Source: Monosiga brevicollis MX1 (taxonomy: Eukaryota > Opisthokonta > Choanoflagellata > Craspedida > Salpingoecidae). Taken from it: a stretch of DNA of 64,000 nt. A program made the translations under genes and the position numbers. Shown here piece by piece: positions 48,001 to 60,000 of this stretch (the first letter of the stretch is position 1; each line of letters starts with the position of its first letter). The notes under the pieces are model-generated. The model saw nothing but the letters and a program-made list of their open reading frames with translations, did no database searches and had not been told where the DNA came from. The DNA is taken from positions 472,181-536,180 of the forward strand of contig NW_001865065.1 in assembly GCF_000002865.3 (NCBI RefSeq), read 5' to 3'.

Positions 48001-51000
48001 GTGCAAGTCAAGTTGGCCGAATAGCCCACTCGTCGGTTGGGACTGCTGTGCGAGCCTTGCCGCAAAGCACACGTCAAGTTGGCCCAGCCGTATGCGTTGT
48101 GAGCTGGGACAAAGCGTAGCCGAGCCGAAGCTGGAACCAAGGCCGGGGTGGCATCATCCAGGACCAGTTCGACCCACGCATTACGCTCCTGCGTAAAAAT
48201 CTGCCATTGGCCTGCGGCCGTGCTCAAAGAACTGGTTGCAGGGGCTCCGTAAATGACAAGGTCCCGGTCCGCACTGGCACGGAGGTCATCAGTAAAGGCA
48301 CGAAAGCGTGTCGCCAAGGCTAGGGGGTCACAAGGTGCTGTGCATCCCGGGAGCGTGGTATTGCTTCCATCGTCAAAGCCACTTGCAGCCACTCGGTGGA
48401 GTTCATCAAACGCCGCAACATCTGCCACAAGCTCCAGCACGGTTAGACCTTGAACGGCTTGCGAGCTGACGTCCTCAGTAAGGTCTGGCAATGTGGCCCT
48501 CGTGCTGAGCGCGTAGGGCTCTGGAGCTGCCGGTACTACAGAGGCCAGCATCAGCGCAGTGGTGGCGCTTGAAGCGTAGCGCAGCTCGGTGTCGTTCTGT
48601 TGCACACTGGTCCCGGCTGCGTGGGCGATGCCATTGTAAGCAGACACGTTGAGCCATGCCACCCCAACAAAGTCATGCTGCGCAACAAATTGAAGGGACG
48701 TATTGTGAGGAAGCAGGAAGACGTGCGATGTGTTGCACACTTCTGCTAGCGGTTGCCATGCCATGCGAGCCTCGCTCCAGAACGACCAGGTGCCCCCAAC
48801 ATCGTGGGCGGTGTTGATGCGAAGAATGGCATCGGGATCTCTGGAAAAGGGCCCTGGCACTGCCGCGCTGGCATACCGACCGTTGTACAACACAAACGCA
48901 TCATCTAGCAGATCTGGTCGCAGCGTGACATGGAGTTGAAAATCGGTCGTATTCACTCTCGGCTTTGCACCTCGGTCAGTGGCACGAACGGTCAAGTTCC
49001 AAACTGGGGTGGTCAGGCCATCGAGTGCAGCGCTGAGCCGCAAAATACCAGAAATTGTGTCCACCTCCGCTGGCACTTGCACGGAAGAATCCAGCGTGAA
49101 TCGAACATCCCCGTTCAAACCGGTGTCGGCATCGAACGACTCTGCCACCGTGAGGACCGTTCCTATAGGCGCATCTTCGCGCACTGTGGCCGCCTTGGGC
49201 GTGAGCCACACGCGCGGGGTGTTGTCATTGACATCTTGCACGTGAAGAAGCACCTCAACAATGCGGCTCTTACTGAGGGGACCATGGTCTACCGCACGCA
49301 CAAAGGCGGAATGCGAGATTTGGCGCTCGTAATCCAAGCCAACAGCAAGGTACACGGCACCTGATGTGGCGTTGACCACAATCGCTGTGCCGTTCATCAG
49401 AGTATAGGTGATACGGCGGTCGTCCCCGTCGTGTTGAGCAAGGGCCATCACGTTGGCGATGGTCGCAGATACCGGGGTGTCTTCGGGCACATTCAATTCA
49501 TAGCGGCCTGCCACCAAGTCGGTGCCGGTGAACACGGGTGGTGCAAACCACTGCACCTGGACGAGCAAGTCTCCCGAGGCGTTGAGCCGTGGGAGACCGT
49601 GATCCTGTGCCAGCACAGGTAGCACGTATCGATCCTGTTGTGCGCCGTTCAGCGGTGCAACAACTCGCAGACTGGCCGTGTTGTTACCGTGGTCGATCAA
49701 CTCAAAAGGACCATCTGAGCTCCTCAACGCTAAAGCCAAGCGAGCGTTGGCGCCCACATCGGCATCCGTAGCCGTCAACGTTGTCACCACAGTTCCGGGT
49801 GTGGCCTCCTCGCGCACGACGACTGGTGCGAGTTGTAGCACCGGGGCGTTGTCATTGACATCAGTGACGACTAGCGTCAGTTCCAGCAGAGAGCGCTTGC
49901 GCAATGGACCATAGTCAATGGCCTCCACGGCCACCCGAAGCTCACTGCCCGACTCGCGATCAAGTGGCTGTGCCAGCACTGCCCGCACACGGGTGCCGCC
50001 GTCCACGCCCACCAGATAAAGGGCAGGATTTTCGGTCACATACTCAATCTGGCGATTGACATCATCATGCTGGGGCCAAGCGACCAGCTCACCTAGCGTT
50101 GTGTTGACGGTTGTAGCTTCAGATACGTTCCACCGCAACAGAGCTCCCTCGATGACGGACTGGGGCAGGCTCATGTTGGTCTGGGCATCGACAAACACGG
50201 GTGCCCCAAACTTGACCAAGAGCACGGTGATGGCTACCTCCCCTTCGAGCCCGGTGGGGTCGCCAAGCCGGTCTGTGGCAATGATGCGAAAGTGCAGCAC
50301 CTCATCATCCAAACCAACGACGGACCGTGTCAGTGTGACCATCCCCGTCGTGGCGTTGATGCCAAAGTAAGACGCGTTTGCACCGTCAAGACGATACGAC
50401 ACAGCTGCATTGAGTCCAACATCGGCGTCGGTGGCCACGGTGTGTACGACGACCGTACTTATATTGGCCTCCTCGCGGAGCTGCACGCTCAGCGTAGCCG
50501 ATTCGAAGGCCGGTGCATTGTCGTTCTCGTCTGTAACGCGCAGGTGTATCGTGAGCTCGCTGCTTTTGCTTGGCACACCGGCATCACTGGCTCGCACGCG
50601 CAACTCAATGGCATCCACCAACTCGCGGTCAAGCTTGGGGTCTGCCACAATGACTTGGCCGGCAGCTTCAACGCGCACGCCAGCGATTGGGGAAGACATC
50701 GTCACGTCGAGCCCGCTGCGCCACAACCGCTGAGACAATTGCTCATACACGACACTGCGATTGACAAGATCATGCTGTGGCTGCGCTTCAAGCTGGGCAA
50801 TGACTGCACCACTCGGCGTTGCCTCGGAAACGTTCAGCCGAGCAGGAATCGGAGCCGTGAAAATGGGCGCCTCAAACGCCGTCACTCTGACCTCGACGCT
50901 CAAGAAAGACTCGAGCTGGTCCATATCGAAGGCACGCACGCGCAAGGCCAGAGGAGCATCCGTTGCCCATACTTCGGCCGTCTGCTCGAGCTCTGCCGTG

Positions 51001-54000
51001 GAGGTGTTGATTGCAAAGTAAGGACTGGGCGGATCAAGGCTATACCGCACCACGTTGAAGGGCGGGCCATCCGCATCCGTGGCCTGGGGCAGCGCAAAAA
51101 AGCTACCCACATACGCCGGGCCCTCGCGCAAAACGACAGTGGCATTGGCAACCAAAAAGACCGGAGCACAGTCATTGACGTCCGTCAGCGTAACTACAAC
51201 GGGGAAATTGGCATGCTTGCGCATCGGTCCATAATCTTGCACCTTGATGTCAAAAGCATATTCATCCGTGGTTTCGCGGTCCAGCCCTCCTGAAACGAGG
51301 AGCGCTGTCTCTGCGACGATAAAGGGCACGCTGTCGATCGCGCCGTCGTTGAGCTCAAAGCTGGCGCTTTGATTCAGCCCGTCGTGAAACACCGAAGCCG
51401 ATAGCTGGGTGACGACGGCCTGCAAAGGTGCGTCTTCGGGAATCGCGAGGCGAAGCACGCCGCTCTCGTCGAGAGCCCGAAGCCGCGGTGGGGGAAACCA
51501 CACTACCCCAACCACAACGTTTGTCGTGGACGTAAAAAGGCCGTCCGTTACCGCTACTACCAACGTGTAGTTGGTAGGACTCGCGCTTGCCAACGACGTG
51601 CTCACGGTGAGTTGGCCCGTCCGCGCCCCGAGCGCAAACAACGTCGTGCCGTTGAGCAGGGTGTACTCAAGCGGTGTTTGGGGCACAAGGTCGCGATCGT
51701 TAGCAGACACCACACCCACAACTGCGTTAGGGGTGGCCTCTTCCCGCACCACAAATGCGTAGTCCTGGGTCTCGAATATAGGAGCATTGTCGTTGACATC
51801 CAGCACCAATAAACGAACTTGCTGCGTGCTTTCCTTCTGGAGCGGGCCGTGATCCTGAGCCAACACGGTAAAAACGACCTCGGGTGTCAACTCCCGGTCC
51901 AAGGCAGACTCCAATGCCACGACGCCACTCATTGCCGCGATCGAAAGTTGGCTGGGCACAGGCGGCACTAGGGCATAGGTCAGCCCCTGATTTGCGCCGT
52001 CGTGCCAGGCCTGCGCCTGCATTTGACCCAAAACTGCACCAACAGTTAGGTTTTCCAAGGCAGTCCAATTGATGACTGCCAGCGGAGGCACAAAGGATGG
52101 GGGTGGAAACCAGGTCACATTGAGAACAAACTCGGCCACCGTGCGCCGTGCAGGACTACCGCCATCCGACACAGCAACGCGAACAATCGCGCCATCATCC
52201 GATGGTCCCCGCAAAGCGCGCCGCAGCCAAAGTGAACCTGAGCTAGCGTCAATCTCTACCAGATCCACAGAGCTTATCACCTCAAACAGAAGCACCGCAT
52301 TAATGCCAACATCCGCATCGGTTGCCTGCACCACAGCAAAGGAAGTGTTGACGGCCTGCTCTTCGCGCACGGCCACACTTCGAGATGGGGCCAACACCAC
52401 GGGCGCATGATCATTGACGTCAAGTAGCTCGATGACCACAGAAGCTAGATTCCGTTTGCGCAAAGGCCCAGCATCTGTGGCGCTGACCACAAGCGTGTAC
52501 TCTGACTGCACCTCACGGTCCAAGGGTGCGGCGACCTCCAAGCAAGCATGGCTGGCATTGATCTGGATCAGGCGAAATGGGGCGTTGGAGGTTTCCATGG
52601 CAAAGGTTACCGTTTGATTGGAGAAGTCGTGCTGTGCTGTGGCACTCAGCGCAAGCACGAACGTGCCTAGCGTTGCATTCTCCAGGATGGCTCCTGCGTA
52701 CGAGGAAGCAGAGAAAATAGGGGCGCCAAAGCGCACAATTTCAACCGTAGCGTTGTTCTGCGAGCTCAGCATGGGGCTCCCGTTGTCCTGCACCCGCAAT
52801 TGCATCTGAATGGACGATACATTGATATCTGCCAACGAGGTCCTGGTGCTTATCACACCAGAACTGGTGTTTACAACCAGCAGCCCGGAGGGCTCGGCGC
52901 TGACAATGGAGAAAGACAATTCAGAGGCTTGGGTTCCCGCCTCGTCCGCGTCTGTTGCCGTGATCATCATTATCGGCGCACCAATGGCGACTTCCTCCCC
53001 AATGGCCACAGGCGTTTGATAGCTAAGCACGGGCGCGTTATCATTGACGTCAATGATGCGCACGAACATGACCACTTCGCTCGTCTTGCTCGGCAGTCCA
53101 AAGTCCGTCACAGCCACCACCACTGAAAGATTGTGTGGCACATCCCGATCTACGCTGAGATTAGCATAGACAGCGCCAGTGTCATCGACCGCAAAGGAAT
53201 CCGCTACTCCGCGACTTTCAGCAGCCAGCTGAAGCCATGCCTGGCGGATCGAAAAGGTGAGACTACGATTGTGTTGATCGTGCCGAGGCACCGCCTTCAC
53301 CACGCCCACAAGCTGCTGACCACCCTGCTCCTCGATCAGAGACCCCACCCGACTAGACTCGTTAATGAAGGGTGGCTCGAACCAGATCACCGTAATAGTG
53401 GCATGGGCGTAGCTCATGCGCTGTGGTGTGCCACGATCCGCGACGGAAATGTTCAGGAGATAGCTGTCCATGCGGGCGCCATCAAGTGGGGCCGCAAGCA
53501 CCATAGTGCCTGTGCTGGCATTGATCACAAAAGGACCGACGTTCGCGTTCATCAACGTGTAGCGAAGCTCGGCGTTGATACCCTCATCGGCGTCAGTCGC
53601 TTCAACGACCATGACATCCGCACCAACAGACATCGACTCACGCACAACAGCGCCCAAGGGCAGCGAGCCGGCGATGACAGGTGCGTTATCATTTTCGTCC
53701 AAAAGAGCTACCAGAGCTTGAGCGTATGTGGTCTTGGCCGGAGAACCCGCATCAGTCACAGATACCCGAAGTGTATAATTGGCCTGGCGCTCACGGTCCA
53801 GCAGCCCCGACGGCGCGGCCACTGTCAACGTACCGTGCCTTTCATCCAGGACAAACGGCCGCCCATCATCCGTCGAGCCTTCTGCGTGTAGCCTGTACGT
53901 CAGATTTCCGGACCAACGGTGCGTGCCGTGCGCTGTCAGTACGGCCACCACGGTTCCGGGTGCTGCATTCTCCATGACGGTCAGATTCTGATAACTGGCA

Positions 54001-57000
54001 TCGAATTGGGGGGCGGGTCCCTCAATGGGGCAGGGTTGCACCCACACCGTGGAGGCCTGGCATGTCCTCTGAGCAAAACAAAAGGCCTCCCCAGCGCCGC
54101 AGCTTGCGGCGCACCCTGCCTCCTGGGTCGTGCTCAGTGGCACGCAGCGCCGCCGGCGAAAGCACCACGTGTGGGCTGTGGAGCAACGCGGTGGCAGCTC
54201 ACACCGTGCGCCGGCAAAACCAGCCTCACACATGCACATGAAAGAGCCGCCAGCATTTTGGCACGTGGCGCCATTTTGACACGGAGCGGAGGCGCAATAA
54301 TCAACGGCGAGCGTGCATCGAGGGCCGGAATAGCCTGCATCACAAGCACACGAGTAGTTGAGCACACCAGGCAGGCAGGTCCCGTGTGGGCCGCAGTCGT
54401 GTGCAATACAATCACCCGTAGAATCGCTGAGCAAAATAACACCCGAGGCCACACGCGATACGTCCACAAGCGAGGCGGTGCCGTTGTCGGCTGCACTCAA
54501 AATGACGCTAAACGGAGTGTCAACCTCTGGTATACCATCAGGCAGTGCCAGGAGAGCAAAGGTGTGATTGAATTCGCCCCGAGCAAAGTCCAGACCCCCA
54601 CTTGTCGAGTTGAAGGTCGAGGCGTTGTTTGTGCCTGGCACGATGCTCCATGTGAGATGAATTGGCGCAACACCAATCTCACGAGCAACTTCGACCTCCA
54701 TAATCATTCCTTCGCGCAAGCTGGGACTCGGACTAAGCGCGAGCGAGAAATTGCCACCGTAGGCGTCGCTTGGTGCAATGGCGAGCAGATAGGAAACAGT
54801 GCAAGCCCCAACGTTACAGTCTGGCCCTACGAGTTTCAAAGGAACATGTACAGAGATGTCAAGGTCAAGACCCGCACACCAAAGCTGGAACAAAGGCGAG
54901 CAGCGGTGTACACAAGAGGGGACGAAACATACGTGCTTGACCAAGGACACCGGGCACCTGTTGCTGCAGCGCTAGCACCAGCCGCTCCATTTCGGACACA
55001 TCAAAATCCGCCTACCCGATACGTACGAATGCACCGGATCCGGGAAAAGAAAAGGTCCATGAGCACCAGACTGGCGGCCACATTCTGCTGCTACACGCGA
55101 CAGGCAAAAGGCAAAAGGCATGTCTGCAAGACTGACCTCTGTTTGCGCTTGGGCGGAGACCGCTGCAATAGAACGATTGAGTGCGCTCTCCAGCCAAACG
55201 TTGGCCTCGGCAATTAAGTTGGCCTCACTTTCGCCTAACAAGGCATGGAAATGCCAGAAATATGCCACCAGATGAGTGCAACGCGTGAAACGAATTGATT
55301 TCAGGGGTCAGTTCGGATTGCGTGATTATGCCACTCAAAGCCTACCTGGCGAGACGGTCTCAAACACGCTACCTCCCTCTGGATTGAGGAGGGTCAAGAG
55401 AAACCACTCGAGGCCTTCGCCGACATGGTCGGCGACGACATCGAGCGCAAAGCTGTTCTCGCGCTGGCCGGGTGCAAAGCTGAGCCGGCCCGATGCGTTG
55501 TGTGAAGCAGCAAAGTCCTCGCCAACGCTTGCGGTCAATGAAGTGAGCGCGTAGGACACCGAGACGGCTCCTTCGGTACCCCCATGGCGTTCAATGACCA
55601 GGCGGGTGGTGCTGTCTTCAGACAGCGTGGCATTGAAGCCTGGGGCTAAGCGCAGCACACCAAAGGGATAATCATTTGCGCGGACGACAATATGGCGCGT
55701 GCTCACGCCCGCCATGCGACCAGAACTGGTTGCAACGAGCGTGACGGCCAATATCTCCACATCCTCGGGGTCATCATCGGCCGTTACCGCAATAGTGAGA
55801 TCTGCAGAAGATTGGCCCGGTGCAAAAATCAGGCTGCCGGTGCTTGCAGCAACATCTCGCACGGCAAGGCTCCCATTGAGCCGCACCTCCCAGGAGAGGG
55901 TGACTGCTTCAAAGAGGCCGGCGCTGCGAAACACGGGAAACGTCACATTGATGGCACCCGAGTCGGGCTCCTCTACCGTTATTGAGGCATTGGTGCCAAA
56001 TGCAAAAACGCCCGTGGGATCATCAGATGGGCTCACAAAGAGGTCCAGCGTGGACCTGGAGGCTGCCAATTGAGCACTGTTGTCCACTACAAGCCGCAGG
56101 GTCCCTGATTCGGCTGTTTCCGGGATGCCATCAGCCAAGATGGCAATGTGGACCACCTGCGTGGTCTCATTCACATCAAACGACACGGAAGTGCTGGGCC
56201 AAAAGCCCAGATCATTCAGAGCCAAGTTTCCGCCGGGGGCAAGCTGAAGGGTGGCCGTAACAGGTACCAACGCCCCTCCCTGACGATCAATGGCTACGCT
56301 GAGCGATTCACCCTCATTCACCACAGCAGTGGCCATGTTTAGACCAAAAGTTCCTCGAGCATCATCGTTTTCCAAGACAGTTATACGCAACGTGGCATAC
56401 TGCGGGTCGATGCCCACCATTTGACCCGGTGTGTCAGCAGCCGCATGGTAGACGCGAATGATTTGCATGATAACCGTTTCGTTGAGCTCTGGCGTTGCGT
56501 CGTCGAGGATGACCACGCGAGCCAAGGCCGTCGCTTCGCCATCCACAAAGGTTACGTTGCGGCGCTCGGCCACAAAGTCATTGGCACTGGCGCCGGGTCC
56601 CGCGCGCGTTTCCACCTCCAACGTCACCAAGCCTTGGCGCCCCTGGCGTCGAACGATTGAAATTGAGCGCTCGTTTGCGACCTCCGAGACGGCCAGCCTA
56701 GTCGTCTCAAACCCAAATAGACCGTAGGGATAGTCATCTGCCAACAGTGTGACATTGGCGTGGTCCGAGGATAGCGCCGAGCTCATAACACCGGGCACCA
56801 GCTGCAAGCGATATAGCTTCGTAGGTTCAACCAGGTCATCATCTACTGCCAAGATGGCCAACCGTGCCTCCGCCTGTCCGTTCAAAAATGTGACAGTGCC
56901 CGAACTTGACGCAAAGTCTTGCTCAACAGCCGGCCCTGTCAAGGTCCAACTCAGGTTCTCAGTTCCCCATGCCGCCGGGTGTCGCGTAAGAACGAGGGCG

Positions 57001-60000
57001 CGATCCTCATCCTCCGTCATGACAATGCTCGTCGAGCTCAGAGCGATAGTACAATGAAAACAGGTGTGGATGGTGACGTTACTTTGTGAGATGTTGCCCA
57101 AAACGACGCCTCCGCCGCCCACAGTGAGTTCAAGCGCCACCAATGCCTCAGGCACCGAGGCGCTGGTGATTGCAGGAAGAGACAAGGTGAGCGAGGCCGT
57201 ATCTGCCCCGTCCGCAAAGATGACCGTATGGCCATTGAGTGGAACAAACATGCCAGGATCTGCCGTGATGCCCCGAGTTGAGACCAGCACAGACACGGAA
57301 CCCTCCCTACCAAACTCTCGCGTCAGGCCAATGGAGACGGCGTTGCCGAGTGGGCCTGACGCAACCGCAATGTCCGACCTCGCAAAAGACACGACGCCGT
57401 GTGGGTAGTCAGAGGCCGCCACGAGCAGCTCAGCCGTCACATCAGACCCCAATACAGCCCCGCCGCTCACGCTCACCAGCTGCAGGTGCCACTCTTGTGC
57501 CAGCTCGGGCACATCATCATCAGTGACCACCAGACTAATGACGGCTGAGGTACTACCGTGCGCCATATTGAGGCTGCCCTGACTCGGCTCAACTTGCAAA
57601 GACGCATTGGGGGAGGTAACGGCCCAAACGATTGATTGAGCGCCGTAGGAACCAGCAGTACGCACAACACTAAACTGCACAGAGTCGCCCTCGGTAGCTT
57701 GAAGACTGGGAGGGGCTAGGTTGAGGACGCCATTCGCATGCTCCGTTGTCACTGGCAATGCTGTGGCTACTGTGGATGCCCGTGGCGTGAACCCCGAGTC
57801 GCTGGGAAGTGCTGCAACACCCGAGGCTCGAGCAACCCCGGAAATTTGCACGCAAAGCGTTTCACCCACGAAGAGCACCAGGGCAACCGGCAACTGCCAT
57901 ATCAGCGAGGCACTGGTGCTGCCAGCATCAAAGTGCAGGGCCGTGCTGTTGAGGTGTGTGCTTGCATTGGTATTGGCCGCCGTGCTTTGACAAGGACCAG
58001 TGTAAAGAACAAGCTGGACATCCTGGCCCTCGACTGCACCGCCTGCACGAGTCACAGACGCTGACACGTCACGCTGCCCATCGCGCAATATGAGCATCGC
58101 AGTGTCGAGCGTAAAATAACCAAACACGTCATTGGAGGGCAGAATTTCCACCCAAGCCCCCAAGGCGTTCGAGTCGGCGTCCAAGACAGCCCCTCCCTGC
58201 GGGTTGGAAAGAAGGATGGCAAAAGCTTCCCCAAGCTCGGGGACGTCATCGGCGAGGACGTTGATGGAGAGCGTACCATACTGTTGCCCATCAACAAAAG
58301 GAACGCGACCGGCGGCAAAGCGCACGTCGGCCTCGGTAATCGTGGCGTTGCTGGTGATATGCCAATCAACGGTCACCGCACCAAACAATCCGCGCTGGCG
58401 CTCGAGTGTCACGTTGACAAGAGTACCCTCCAGCCCCACCACGACTTTGCTGGCGGGCCAGACACGCACCACACCACGATAGCCGTCGTTGGGAGCCACG
58501 CGCAGCGTCAAGGCCGCACTGTCGTCTTCAGGCGTCAGGGGCAGTAGAGTCACCGTCAGGTTTTCCTCCAACTCTGGAATTCCATCGGCTAGCACAGTCA
58601 AGCGCAGTGTGTCGTACGATTCGCCCTCGCTAAACACAATGCTGCCACGAGTGGGGTTCACGTCACCAATGGCTTCGCTGCCATCGGAACGCTGCACGAT
58701 GAAGTTGAGCTCCGCTCGCGCCGTGAGATTTCCACTACGCAGGATGCGCAAATCGTGCGTCTCCCCCTCCTCGACCGCCAACGAGGGGGCAACGGCTTCA
58801 AAGTCGAAGATGCCAAACGGATGGTCGGAGAGACTGATTTCAAGGGTAGCCACAGCCCGGGCACCCAGGACGGCGCCACCACAGACGGCAGTCAAATTGA
58901 TAAACAGGGCTTCGGCAAACTCGGGCTCCGTGTCGTCGATGACTGTCAGGGTAAGTGCCTGAGAAAAGTCATCGGTTTCGAATCTGAGCGTCCCCGCGAC
59001 CGGCTGTACATCTGACCCTGCACGAGCCGAGCTTGAAGACAAGGCCCAATCCACGACAATGGTGCCCTTGCGACCGCCTAGGCGATTGACGTAAAAGACC
59101 ACCTCACTCCCCTCGTCGCCCACCAAGAGCTCCGAGGATGCGCTGAACTCAAAGCGGCCGTATGGATCGTCGCTCTTGCTCACAACGACCGGCAAGCTGC
59201 TGTGGTTCACGGCCAGGCTTAAGCCGCCCGTGGGTGTGGACAGCTGCAAGAACCCTTGCTGCTCTTCTTCGGGCAGCAAGTCGGCTGCTAGCATGAGAGC
59301 CAGTCGCGCGCTTTCAACGTTTTCCGCAAAGTCCAGCTGACCACCAGAGGGTGAGAGCTGCGAAAGATTGCCGACCAATTGCCACATGACGGTGCCGTTC
59401 CCAAAACTGCCTTGGCGTCTAAAGATAGACACGTTGATCACCGCCAAACCGGTTGCCGGCTCAGCCAAGATCAATTTGGGAAAAAGAGCTTCATCGATCG
59501 TGGCCACGCCGAATGGGGCGTCACTTCCACTGATGGTCATGTTGAGGGTGTCGCCAGCTGGGTCAACTACACCTGGGTTTGCGACGTCGGCGTCGGCCAA
59601 CACTTCTATGACCAAGACAAAATCTTCGTCGAGCTCAGGGAGGTCATCATCAAAGGCTGTTACCCAAATAACAGCCTCGGTTTGCTGGCTGGTAAAGGTG
59701 ACGGTGCCGTTAGCGACAACGAAATCGCTGCTCGCCAAGATCCCAGAGGGCACGCTGATGAGGCGATACGCCAGCGTGACCGTGCCAAAGAGGCCCCGCG
59801 TGCGAGATACGGTCACGGCAGTTGCGCCCTCGCCCTCCACCAGACGCACAATCGAGGTCCCATCGGTGTTGGTGTTGAGAGCGAAGCGACCACGAGCATC
59901 GTCGTTCATTGGCACAGTTACGTTGCAGACGGCGCGGGACGCATTAATGGCAAGCAAATCCGCACCCACCACGACCCAGGCGCCACCACGCCAAAGTTCG

